Program-made: the position numbers and the translations under genes
NCBI GenBank assembly: GCA_905213325.1
Contig: CAJMHW010000009.1
Span: forward strand, 1-56,027
Origin: Collinsella aerofaciens
GTDB taxonomy: Bacteria; Actinomycetota; Coriobacteriia; Coriobacteriales; Coriobacteriaceae
Direction of reading: 5' to 3'
Length of the DNA: 56,027 nt
Shown here: one piece after another, positions 35,347 to 43,098 of the stretch
How the letters are laid out: every line of letters begins with the position of its first letter
Position numbering within the stretch: position 1 is the stretch's first letter
Notes under the pieces: generated by a model
The model's input: only the letters and a program-made list of their open reading frames with translations
What the model was told of the DNA's origin: nothing
Database searches by the model: none

Positions 35347-36075
35347 CTACTCGCAGAGCGAAAGGGCGGCCTCGTCGGCAACGACAACGCAGTTGGTGTG
35401 CAGCTGCAGGATCGAAGCCGGGCACTTGGGCGTAACTGGACCATAGCACATATCGTGCACGGCCTGAGCCTTGGCCTCGCCGTTAGCGACAACCAGGATC
35501 ATGCGGGCATACATGATGGTCTGAGTGCCCATGGTGTAGGCCTGACGGGGAACATCGTCGATGCTGTCGAACAGGCGGCTGTTGGCCTGAATGGTGCTCT
35601 CGGTGAGGTCGACGCAGTGCGTACCCTTGGAGAAGTGGTCATCGGGCTCGTTGAAGCCGATGTGGCCGTTGTTGCCAATGCCGAGCAGCTGGAGATCCGG
35701 GTAACCGGCGGCGGCGACGATCTTGTCGTACTCAGAGCAGGCAGCGGCGGCGTCGGGGTTGGAACCGTCGGGCACATGCGTGTTGTTAAGGTCGATGTTG
35801 ATGTGATCGAAGAAGTTCTCACGCATGAAGTAGTGATAGCTCTGGGGATCGTCGTGCGAAAGGCCGCGATACTCGTCCAGGTTGTAGGTGCTGACCTCGG
35901 CAAAGTCGACGTCGCCCTTCTCGTACCAAGCAGCGAGCTGCTTGTAGGCACCGATCGGGGTGGAGCCGGTGGCAAGGCCCAGCACACAGTCGGGCTTGAG
36001 GATAACCTGCGCCGAGATGATATTAGCGGCCTTGCGGCTCATATCCTCGTAGTCTTTAGCTTTAATGATCTTCAT
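35347..36075 (-). CDS. nagB: glucosamine-6-phosphate deaminase
   Basis: Converts glucosamine-6-phosphate to fructose-6-phosphate and ammonia, the entry of amino sugars into glycolysis. 242 residues, as in Firmicutes NagB. LGLATGSTPIGAYKQL is the phosphate-binding loop, YNLDEYRGL holds the catalytic Asp region, and LLGIGNNGHIGFNEPDDHF the catalytic Asn/His motif. The start at 36075 follows GAAAGGA; an in-frame upstream extension of over 100 residues is leader sequence. EIIA and glmM genes lie upstream on the same strand, so uptake, catabolism and wall synthesis of amino sugars meet here. Confidence 0.97.
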   Translation of the reverse strand: MKIIKAKDYEDMSRKAANIISAQVILKPDCVLGLATGSTPIGAYKQLAAWYEKGDVDFAEVSTYNLDEYRGLSHDDPQSYHYFMRENFFDHINIDLNNTHVPDGSNPDAAAACSEYDKIVAAAGYPDLQLLGIGNNGHIGFNEPDDHFSKGTHCVDLTESTIQANSRLFDSIDDVPRQAYTMGTQTIMYARMILVVANGEAKAQAVHDMCYGPVTPKCPASILQLHTNCVVVADEAALSLCE

Positions 36076-36272
36076 TACGCGTCCTTTCTCGTACAAGAGA
36101 GGCAAGGCTCCCTTACAAGCACTTGCCCGCGGCCCGCGTCGGCCGCAACCAACGTGTGCGGCCACCAGGGCGAGGTCGCGTAATGTATGTGTCTCGTGTC
36201 TAGCCGCGTCGAGGCCCCTGCCCGTCCACGGTGACCCGAAGCTGTTTAGCCTCGGACAAATCCCATCTTGCC

Positions 36273-36306
36273 ACGGAGGGCGTCCTCTTTCAAGGGCGCC
36301 CTCCGT
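36273..36306 (-). terminator. candidate terminator after the EIIA gene
   Basis: ACGGAGGGCG (36273-36282) pairs exactly with CGCCCTCCGT (36297-36306), 41 bp past the EIIA stop. No T-run follows on the minus strand, so efficiency is uncertain. Confidence 0.55.
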
Positions 36307-36346
36307 AAACGTGTTTGAATTGTAGGCTAATGGCCACGTGCACTTG

Positions 36347-36844
36347 CTAGCGCTCGCGAGCAACGATGAGCTGGTCCATCTCTTCGACATGCACGCCAAC
36401 GGAGCCCTTGATACTCGAGAACTCAACGGAGTTGCACACCAAGATGGGAACCGTCACATCGTAGCCCTCGGCAGCAATTGCCTCGCGATCGAACTCAATG
36501 AGTACATCGCCCTTATGGACGATGTCACCCACTTGCGCATGTACGGTAAAGTGCTTGCCCTCGAGCTGAACAGTGTCCAAACCAACGTGGATGAGCACGT
36601 CCAAGCCATCGACCGTGTTAAGCGCAACAGCGTGTCCCGTGGGAAAAATGGCCTCGACCTTGGCATCAGCCGGTGCAATCACACGCGTTCCGGTGGGCCG
36701 AATCGCCACGCCCTGGCCCAAAAGGCCGGTAGCAAACGTCTGATCGTTTACCTCGGAGAGCGGAATGACGTCACCCGAGATGGGAGCATCCAACGTAAGG
36801 ACTCGACCACGCATACCAAAAGACCTTAGGACTTTAGTGAACAT
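36347..36844 (-). CDS. PTS glucose-type EIIA domain protein
   Basis: Phosphocarrier of the glucose-family phosphotransferase system, a single EIIA domain of 165 residues like E. coli Crr. VLTLDAPISGDVIPLSEVNDQTFATGLLGQGVAI, then VEAIFPTGHAVAL and the active-site segment GLDVLIHVGLDTVQLEGKHF with the phosphorylated His. It accepts phosphate from HPr and passes it to EIIB, and may also signal sugar status. No EIIBC gene is adjacent, so it probably serves membrane components encoded elsewhere. The start has no strong ribosome site in view. Confidence 0.95.
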   Translation of the reverse strand: MFTKVLRSFGMRGRVLTLDAPISGDVIPLSEVNDQTFATGLLGQGVAIRPTGTRVIAPADAKVEAIFPTGHAVALNTVDGLDVLIHVGLDTVQLEGKHFTVHAQVGDIVHKGDVLIEFDREAIAAEGYDVTVPILVCNSVEFSSIKGSVGVHVEEMDQLIVARER

Positions 36845-36915
36845 GCTCCCCCTCGGACATACCGATCAACCAAAATAACCTTAACAGTTTACCACTTGGC
36901 ACCCGTTTTTGACCA

Positions 36916-38253
36916 TTAGGGAAGTTCGCGCTTGACAACCTCGACGATGTCGTCGACAACGCGCTGGGTCAGCTCGTGCGTCTCGGCCTCGGCCATCACG
37001 CGGACCAGCGGCTCGGTGCCGCTCGGGCGCACCAGAATGCGGCCGCGGCCGTCAAGCTCCTTCTCGGCAGCAGCGACGGCATCCCAGATGGGCTGGCAAT
37101 CGTCCAGACCGGCCTTGTTGTCGGAATGCACGTTGACGAGTACCTGCGGGTACTTCTTCATGATACCGGCAAGATCGGTGAGGGTGCGACCGGTGCGCTT
37201 GAGCACGGCCAGCAGTTGCAGAGCCGTCACCAGGCCGTCGCCGGTGGTATTGTGCTCCAGGAAGATGATGTGGCCGGACTGTTCGCCGCCGATGACGGCG
37301 CCGTCCGCGAGCATGCGCTCCAGAACGTAGCGGTCGCCCACGGCGGTCTGGACCATCTCGAAGCCCTGCTCCTTCATAGCGATGGAGAAGCCCAGGTTGC
37401 ACATGACGGTCGAGACGATCTCGGAGTTGGCGAGCTTGCCGCGAGCGGCGAGGTCAGAACCGCAGATAGCCAGGATGTAGTCACCGTCGATCTCATTGCC
37501 CTCGCTGTCCACAAAGAGCACGCGGTCGGCGTCGCCGTCGTGGGCCAGACCGATGTCAGCATGGGTGCGCAGCACGAGCTCGCGCAGGGGCTCAAGGTGA
37601 GTGGAGCCGCACTCAACGTTAATGTCAGTGCCGCAGTAATCGGTGTTGATGGCATGGACCGTGGCGCCCAGGCGCTGGAGCGCGGCAGGCGTGGTCTGGC
37701 ACGAAGCACCGTGGCCGCAGTCGACGGCAACAACCAGTCCGTCGAGCTTAAAGCCGTCGAGCGTGCTGATGGCATGATCGACATAGGCCTTGCGGGCGTC
37801 CTTCATCTTGATGATGTGACCCACACCGGCGCCGGTCGGCAGCGTATCGGCAGCCATGGCCTCCTCGGACATGACCCAGGCGCTGATCTCTTCCTCGACA
37901 GCGTCGGGAAGCTTCATGCCCTTGCGGCTAAAGAACTTGATGCCGTTGAACTCCGGCGGATTGTGCGAAGCGGAGATGACGATGCCGCCGTCGAGCTCGT
38001 TTTGAACGGTGAGCAGTGCCACGGCCGGCGTAGGAATGACGCCGCAGCAGTGCGGGCGGCCGCCCTCGGCCATAATGCCAGCAGTCAGAGCGCTCTCGAG
38101 CATGGTGCCCGAAAGACGCGTATCGCGACCGATGCAGATGTCCGGACCAAGGAACTTGGTCGCCGCACGACCCAGGCGAAACGCGAGGTCACACGAGAGG
38201 TCGGCGTTGGCGACGCCACGGACGCCGTCGGTACCGAAGATGTTCTGGGGCAT
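36916..38253 (-). CDS. glmM: phosphoglucosamine mutase
   Basis: Interconverts glucosamine-6-phosphate and glucosamine-1-phosphate for UDP-GlcNAc, a wall precursor. 445 residues, standard. IFGTDGVRGVAN at the N-terminus, catalytic phospho-Ser in VISASHNPPEFNGIKFF, metal loop AHDGDADRVLFVD, sugar-binding GGEQSGHIIF and phosphate loop RPSGTEPLVRVMAE. Start at 38253 follows GGAAGGAG. Located downstream of rplM-rpsI and upstream of the EIIA gene on the same strand, separated from rpsI by a terminator. Confidence 0.98.
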   Translation of the reverse strand: MPQNIFGTDGVRGVANADLSCDLAFRLGRAATKFLGPDICIGRDTRLSGTMLESALTAGIMAEGGRPHCCGVIPTPAVALLTVQNELDGGIVISASHNPPEFNGIKFFSRKGMKLPDAVEEEISAWVMSEEAMAADTLPTGAGVGHIIKMKDARKAYVDHAISTLDGFKLDGLVVAVDCGHGASCQTTPAALQRLGATVHAINTDYCGTDINVECGSTHLEPLRELVLRTHADIGLAHDGDADRVLFVDSEGNEIDGDYILAICGSDLAARGKLANSEIVSTVMCNLGFSIAMKEQGFEMVQTAVGDRYVLERMLADGAVIGGEQSGHIIFLEHNTTGDGLVTALQLLAVLKRTGRTLTDLAGIMKKYPQVLVNVHSDNKAGLDDCQPIWDAVAAAEKELDGRGRILVRPSGTEPLVRVMAEAETHELTQRVVDDIVEVVKRELP

Positions 38254-38311
38254 AGGATCGCTCCTTCCCAAGTGGGCAAAACGCAGTCGCCCACCCTAGT
38301 CGAAAAAAGAA

Positions 38312-38347
38312 AAGCGGGACCCGCCGAGCAATCGGCAGGCCCCGCTT
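38312..38347 (-). terminator. rplM-rpsI operon terminator
   Basis: On the minus strand AAGCGGGGCC pairs with GGGTCCCGCTT around a loop that holds a GCCGA/TCGGC stem, then TTTCTTTTTT. It lies 31 bp past rpsI. Confidence 0.88.
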
Positions 38348-38377
38348 GTACATTGTATCTCGTAAGGAGATAAAACC

Positions 38378-38773
<396 letters not shown>

Positions 38774-38775
38774 CT

Positions 38776-39219
38776 TTAAGCCTCCAGCTCAATCTTCGTG
38801 GGGTTCTGGGCAGCGTGCGGATGCTCGGCACCAGCGTAGACCTTAAGCTTGGTCATCTGGGCACGGCCGAGGGTGGTCTTGGGCAGCATGCCGCGAACGG
38901 CGCGCTCGATGACCTTCTCCGGGTGCTTCTCCATAGCCTGGCGGAAGCTCTCAGCCTTGAGGCCGCCGTTGTAGCCGCTGTGGCGATAATAGGTCTTCGT
39001 GTCGGCCTTGTTACCGGTAAGCTGGACCTTATCGGCGTTGATGACGACAACGAAGTCGCCGCAGTCGCTGTTGGGCGTGAACTGGGGCTTGTTCTTACCG
39101 CGCAGGATCATTGCGATCTGGGTGGCAAGACGGCCCAGGACAGCACCATCGGCGTCGACGAGAACCCAGTTGCGCTGGACCTCGCCCTGCTTGGCGTAGT
39201 GAGTCGATTTCGAAATCAC
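38776..39219 (-). CDS. rplM: 50S ribosomal protein L13
   Basis: 147-residue assembly-initiator protein of the large subunit. WVLVDADGAVLGRLATQIA, GDFVVVINADKVQLTGNK and YYRHSGYNGGLK are family blocks, with KHPEKVIERAVRGMLPKTTLGR near the C-terminus. The start is a GTG at 39219 with GGAGGAG spaced 5 nt upstream. First gene of the rplM-rpsI operon; the leader up to 39376 shows no recognised autoregulatory motif. Confidence 0.99.
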   Translation of the reverse strand: MISKSTHYAKQGEVQRNWVLVDADGAVLGRLATQIAMILRGKNKPQFTPNSDCGDFVVVINADKVQLTGNKADTKTYYRHSGYNGGLKAESFRQAMEKHPEKVIERAVRGMLPKTTLGRAQMTKLKVYAGAEHPHAAQNPTKIELEA

Positions 39220-39376
39220 TTAGACTCCTCCATGTACAGTACGTGTTGTTACAGAGATTCACGGGGCTCTGCAAGTAACCCGTCCATATTACCCCGCTCG
39301 CCGCCCGAGTCAACAGGTATTTTGGCTCCGACCAGAGTTTCTGCACATGTCGTCCATGGGTCATAACGTCGCGACG

Positions 39377-40255
39377 CTAGCGCTCGACAAACGCCTCGAT
39401 ATCTCCCAATAAGCGCTTTGCCTCCTGGCGGCCCTGAATATACAGATCGAGAAGCTTTGCCGGATCGTGCTCAACGTGGCCGACCTCGACCGGCTTTTGC
39501 GGAGCAACAACCAGTGCGCGGCCCTCGCGCTCATACTTCCACAGATGCATGCGCTGGATGTTATAGCGGTCGTGGCGCGTCTCGATAGCCTCGAGCAGAT
39601 AAGGGTAGTCGGCATAGCGAGCGCGCGCGGCGGGCATAAACTCGTAGGGCTTTTTCTCGTACGAGCGGTCCTGCGTGACAATGACAACCGCGCGATCGAA
39701 GCCCGCCTCCTCCAGCACGTGCTCGATAGGGACCGAATCGGCTACGCCGCCGTCGACGTATTTGTGCCCATCGATCTCGACCGGCGGCGTCACCAGCGGC
39801 AGCGACGTCGATGCGCGCACGGCGTCGAGGTCAAGTACGGCGCTTTTGACCGGCAGGTAGGCAGCGGTTCCAAACAGCATGTCCGTCGCAACGGCGTACA
39901 TCTCGATGGGACTCGCGTCGAACGTCTCGTTGTCAAAAGGATCCAGACGGTCCTGGACATCGTTGAAGATAAAGTCGTAACCCACAATGGAGCCCGTGGA
40001 CGCAAACGATGCGGCGCCCATGAAGCGGCTATCGTTGCGGAAAGCCAGGTTGATGCGGTTGGCACGGCCGATCTGGTGCGACTTGTAGTTCACGCCGTTG
40101 AGGGCGCCGGCCGATACGCCATATACCGCCGGAATCTCGACGCCGGCCTCCATGAGGACGTCGAGCACGCCCGCGGTAAACTGCCCGCGGAAGCTGCCGC
40201 CCTCCAAAACGAGCGCGACCTTGCCGGCGTTCTTTGCCTTATCTTCTGCAGTCAT
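39377..40255 (-). CDS. patatin-like phospholipase (RssA/YjjU type)
   Basis: Predicted Ser-Asp dyad lipid acyl hydrolase, 292 residues, cytoplasmic. ALVLEGGSFRGQFTAGVLDVL is the oxyanion-hole block (GGxxRG), nucleophile Ser in YGVSAGALNGVNY (GxSxG), and catalytic Asp in YVDGGVADSVPIEH (DGG). The C-terminal part is typical of YjjU-like proteins. AGGAGGTCA lies just before the ATG. Upstream of it starts the 62-bp tandem repeat array. Substrate unknown. Confidence 0.93.
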   Translation of the reverse strand: MTAEDKAKNAGKVALVLEGGSFRGQFTAGVLDVLMEAGVEIPAVYGVSAGALNGVNYKSHQIGRANRINLAFRNDSRFMGAASFASTGSIVGYDFIFNDVQDRLDPFDNETFDASPIEMYAVATDMLFGTAAYLPVKSAVLDLDAVRASTSLPLVTPPVEIDGHKYVDGGVADSVPIEHVLEEAGFDRAVVIVTQDRSYEKKPYEFMPAARARYADYPYLLEAIETRHDRYNIQRMHLWKYEREGRALVVAPQKPVEVGHVEHDPAKLLDLYIQGRQEAKRLLGDIEAFVER

Positions 40256-40335
40256 ATTGACCTCCTGCCGTTGCGTTTTGGCCTTCTTCTACCCAGTTTT
40301 GGAATGGAGGGTGCATAGGTTTTGGAGTTGAGGAG

Positions 40336-40675
40336 ATGGGACAGAAAGTGCGTCCCAGTTTGAGGCGGGATTCCGGGATGCGCTTTCCTCTTGGACCGCC
40401 GTTGGGAAAGCGTGTCCCGTTCTGAGCGCGGATTCCGGGATGAACTTTCCGCTAGCCATTCATTTGGAAACTGCATCCCATTCCGAACGAGGATTCCGGG
40501 ATGTACTTTCCGCTTGAGCTGCCATTGGGAAAGCATATCCCACTCTACGGCTCGATTCCGGGTCGCAGTTTCCGCTTGAGGCGCCATCCGGAAACTACGT
40601 CCCAGTCTGAGCGCGGATTCCGGGACGTGCTTTCCGCCTGGGCTGCCATCGGGAAAGCGTGTCCCGGTCTGCGTT
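40336..40675. repeat. 62-bp tandem repeat array, about 5.5 copies
   Basis: Units start GGAAA(G/C)..GTCCC, continue with a GATTCCGGGA(T/C)G core and end CTTTCCGCTTGAG..GCCATT. Within each unit GGAAAC..GTCCC and GGGA..CTTTCC can pair, so every unit can form a hairpin. The 62-bp period is not a multiple of three and all frames are unlike known proteins. It directly precedes the patatin gene on its 5' side. Confidence 0.85.
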
Positions 40676-40681
40676 GCCAAG

Positions 40682-40730
40682 GCGTTTTCTTTACGCCCGC
40701 GCCCTGCATAGAGTTCGATTCTCCGCGGTA
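40682..40730 (+). repeat. attachment-like direct repeat 1 containing tmRNA 3'-end sequence
   Basis: A 49-bp unit ending GAGTTCGATTCTCCGCGGTA. The 17-mer GAGTTCGATTCTCCGCG is identical to the T-arm of the tmRNA gene next door but on the opposite strand. The second copy is at 40893-40941 with three differences. Confidence 0.75.
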
Positions 40731-40892
40731 CGAGGATGACGTCGGCGCGGGGCATTGCCGGCTGCCATCTGATCGCCATCGCATCTATATAGGGTCGAGG
40801 CTTTGCGCGGAGAATCCGCGTATTTGCTTCGCAAATCCGCACCGGCTTCGGCCGCCTGCCGGCGTCCTCGCCCGCGGGCTAAAAACGCTTAC

Positions 40893-40941
40893 GCGTTTTC
40901 CTAACGCCCGCGCCCTGCACAGAGTTCGATTCTCCGCGGTA
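40893..40941 (+). repeat. attachment-like direct repeat 2 containing tmRNA 3'-end sequence
   Basis: Second copy of the 49-bp unit (GCGTTTTC..CGCCCGCGCCCTGCA..). The 162 bp between the copies hold GC-rich hairpins such as GCGGAGAATCCGC and no gene. Probably remains of an integrated element that used the tmRNA end. Confidence 0.75.
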
Positions 40942-40959
40942 TCTATATGTAATAAAAAA

Positions 40960-40985
40960 GCAGGTAGAGACACTTCTCTACCTGC
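40960..40985 (-). terminator. tmRNA terminator
   Basis: GCAGGTAGAGA (40960-40970) pairs with TCTCTACCTGC (40975-40985); the minus strand continues with TTTTTT. It lies 11 bp after the tmRNA 3' CCA. Confidence 0.93.
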
Positions 40986-40995
40986 CTGTAACTAT

Positions 40996-41359
40996 TGGTG
41001 GAGGCGCGGAGAATCGAACTCCGGTCCACGAAAGCCCCCTGATTGGCATCTCCAAGCTCAGTCGCTGGTTTTGTCTCGGACGCTTTGCGCACAGCGACAC
41101 GCTCGCGGCGTCCTAACCGGTTCGGTCTTACCCTGCGCCATACCGATTACGTGCGCAGGAGCATTCCCCTAAAATGACGTCGCGCCGGTGTCGGGGAAAT
41201 CACCGGGTTGACGCGCCGCTATAAACTAAGCAGCGAGAGCCATAGGCTCAAAAGAAGAGTTGTTGTCAATTCAATTTGACGGTACCCCTGTTTAACGAGG
41301 CGAGGAGACCTCGGCTTGCTTCCTCTCTCAGAGCTATCGTGTCGAAACCAGTCGCCCCC
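40996..41359 (-). ncRNA. ssrA: transfer-messenger RNA (tmRNA)
   Basis: Rescues stalled ribosomes and tags the nascent protein for proteolysis. 364 nt including an encoded CCA. The 5' end GGGGGCGACTGGTTTCGACA pairs through GGGGGCG with CGCCTCC near the 3' end (one G-U) to form the tRNA-like acceptor; the T-arm is CCGGAGTTCGATTCTCCG. The tag frame at 41267-41229 reads DNNSSFEPMALAA followed by TAG, with the ALAA degron expected by ClpXP. One-piece, not permuted. The exact resume codon cannot be fixed by eye. Confidence 0.96.
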
Positions 41360-41596
41360 GAATGTCGGGAAAGTCTGGATGGTATTGGGCACGAGCACCC
41401 AACACCCGTCGACTTTTCAAGGAACACGCGGGGTGAACCCCGCTTGTGGAGTGTTATCTTACCACGTTCTGAAAGCGGACAGCTGTTCTATGCACGAGCT
41501 GTGAAGACCCCAATGTGCGCTGCACTTCGCACTTTTGCTACCGATCGCGTCACGTATATTTTCGCCAAGCACAATTGACCCGTCGAAAGGACCGTT

Positions 41597-42031
41597 ATGG
41601 ATACCAAGCAGCAACTCGTCAATGCCCTCGCAGGCCTGGGCTCAACCATTACCGAAGCTATGGATGTCATCGAGGGCTTTGTCCCCTGCGGACATCCCGC
41701 CCTCACGGTATCGAACGCACTCGTCGCGCTGGACGCTGACGATGATGCTACTCTCGCCCAGCAGCTTGAGACCGTCGAGGGCTTTATCGACCACGTGAGC
41801 GAAAACCGCGGAGTGACCGCCTACCACGACCTCACGGTCGAGCTCGTGGGCCCCAAGGCCGATCTGCTCGCAGCAATCCGCGAGGTAGGCACCCTTATGC
41901 AGACCGCAGGCGTCAAGAACACCCAGGTCAACGAGTGGGTCTACCGCAGTCTGGCAGCACTCGACAGCTCCGACGAAAAGGCAGCCGAGCAGCTCGCAGA
42001 AAGTCGCGCCATCAAGGCCGAGCTTTTGTAA
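41597..42031 (+). CDS. small helical protein of unknown function
   Basis: 144 residues, acidic, no signal peptide or membrane segment. Predicted helices: QLVNALAGLGSTITEAMDVIEGF, ATLAQQLETVEGFIDHVSENRG, LLAAIREVGTLMQTAG and a C-terminal Ala/Glu helix, around a short YHDLTVELVGPKADL strand region. No known motif. GAAAGGACC precedes the ATG, and a TATATT box lies about 40 bp upstream, so it is probably a real monocistronic gene. Codon use matches the surroundings. Confidence 0.75.
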   Translation: MDTKQQLVNALAGLGSTITEAMDVIEGFVPCGHPALTVSNALVALDADDDATLAQQLETVEGFIDHVSENRGVTAYHDLTVELVGPKADLLAAIREVGTLMQTAGVKNTQVNEWVYRSLAALDSSDEKAAEQLAESRAIKAELL

Positions 42032-42089
42032 ATAGCAGACGCGGGCCCCTTGGCGCATCGTCGTCCAAGAGGCCCGCAAACAGTTCGCG

Positions 42090-42605
42090 TTAACCGATAG
42101 CCGCGCCGCCGCGTTCGACCAAAGCAAGAATCGGCATCATTTGACGAGGTGTCTTAGTTGCAAGATCGGCATGTTCGAGCAGTTTGCGATCGTTGGTCAC
42201 CAAGTAATCGACCTGCGCGCGCTTGCACGCGGCGAGTACCAAGTTGTCCTCGTAATCGCGATGGAGCGTCAAATATTTGTCCGCTAGCCACAGATCGGAT
42301 GCATCAGCGCCCACGGCCGTAGCGTTTTCGGTCATATTCCGAACAAACGCCAACGCCGCATCACCAATTGCATAGGCAGATGCCTCTTCGAGCACTCCCC
42401 CGCTGGCAAGAACGCTACGCTTCAGCTCGTGTTGGACAACATACAGCACGTCCTTGGCGATATGCACCGGAAAGAACAGTAACGCCCCCGTCTCCGCCGC
42501 CTGCCCAATAAACGCACGCGCGGCAAGCGACTCGGCATGGTCGACGCAAAACGAATCAACCCATACGTTGGCATCCACCATTATTTTGAGGGGAGCCCCG
42601 CTCAC
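42090..42605 (-). CDS. PIN-domain ribonuclease toxin
   Basis: 171-residue VapC-like RNase. KIMVDANVWVDSF gives the first metal-binding Asp, DYEDNLVLAACKRAQVDYLVTNDRKLLEHA the later Asp residues of the PIN quartet. The GTG start at 42605 overlaps the antitoxin TGA by 4 nt (GTGA), with AAAGGGGA upstream; this coupling is typical of toxin-antitoxin pairs. The target RNA is unknown. A later ATG (KI-MVDAN) would remove the first strand, so the GTG is preferred. Confidence 0.87.
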   Translation of the reverse strand: MSGAPLKIMVDANVWVDSFCVDHAESLAARAFIGQAAETGALLFFPVHIAKDVLYVVQHELKRSVLASGGVLEEASAYAIGDAALAFVRNMTENATAVGADASDLWLADKYLTLHRDYEDNLVLAACKRAQVDYLVTNDRKLLEHADLATKTPRQMMPILALVERGGAAIG

Positions 42606-42955
42606 AGGATCATCCCCTTTTGGCGATAGCGCTCGTCCATGGTTTCGGAATAGATTGTGCCCCAATCGCGATCGTCGGACACGGGCGACGTAGCGATGCC
42701 TAGGTCCGCGTAAAGCTGATCAGCCGCCGCCCATGATGCGGCGAACGGAGCATCGGGCGCGACGGTCCGATGCCGGTCGTCGACGGCCGCAAGCACTTCC
42801 TCGCACTGCCCGCCACCCTGCGCAACCTTGGCCACCACCTTTTTGATGAGCTCGGGCAGTGACCCGCCCGAAAGCCGCAGCACCTCCTCGGCACGGTTCT
42901 TGACCTGGCGATCTACGCGAACGTTCACCTGCGCCATGCCGCTAACAGCACCCAC
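42602..42955 (-). CDS. RelB/DinJ-like ribbon-helix-helix antitoxin
   Basis: 117-residue antitoxin for the PIN toxin. MAQVNVRVDRQVKNRAEEVLRLSGGSLPELIKKVVAKVAQ is a ribbon-helix-helix domain of the RelB/DinJ kind (usual opening MAxxNVRVD). The long acidic C-terminal part (WAAADQLYADLGIATSP, DRDWGTIYSETMDERY) is the probable toxin-wrapping region. GTG at 42955 is preceded by GGGAG; the ATG at 42937 is an alternative start but has no ribosome site. RelB-type antitoxins usually pair with RelE/YafQ nucleases, so a PIN partner is a mix of families. Confidence 0.8.
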   Translation of the reverse strand: MGAVSGMAQVNVRVDRQVKNRAEEVLRLSGGSLPELIKKVVAKVAQGGGQCEEVLAAVDDRHRTVAPDAPFAASWAAADQLYADLGIATSPVSDDRDWGTIYSETMDERYRQKGMIL

Positions 42956-43098
42956 GTTGATCCCGCTCCCTTCAATTGCTAGCACCGATAGCAACACTTT
43001 ATAGAGAAGCTAGCAAATGGTCAAATGCAAAAGACCTGCGCCCGGACGACACCGATGCCGTCTGGGCGCAGGCCAGATAACGTGGGCGAACGCGTCTG

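Noticed and set aside
35087..35446. 119-codon plus-strand frame upstream of nagB's 3' end
   Set aside because: It runs through the nagB terminator and into nagB antisense; no start signal.
40336..40675. CRISPR array
   Set aside because: Repeats are adjacent without unique spacers of constant length, unit similarity is imperfect, and no cas gene is in the window. The 21-bp repeats at 49.76 kb were rejected for the same reasons.
40252..40842. Minus-strand frame through the 62-bp repeats with repeated SRNPRS / LKRK words
   Set aside because: The 62-bp period shifts frame each unit; the repeated words come from the DNA repeat, and no ribosome site or family similarity is present.
40501..41172. 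Frame containing WRRGESNSGP across the tmRNA gene
   Set aside because: This string is the reverse translation of the tRNA-like end of tmRNA, a well-known annotation artefact.
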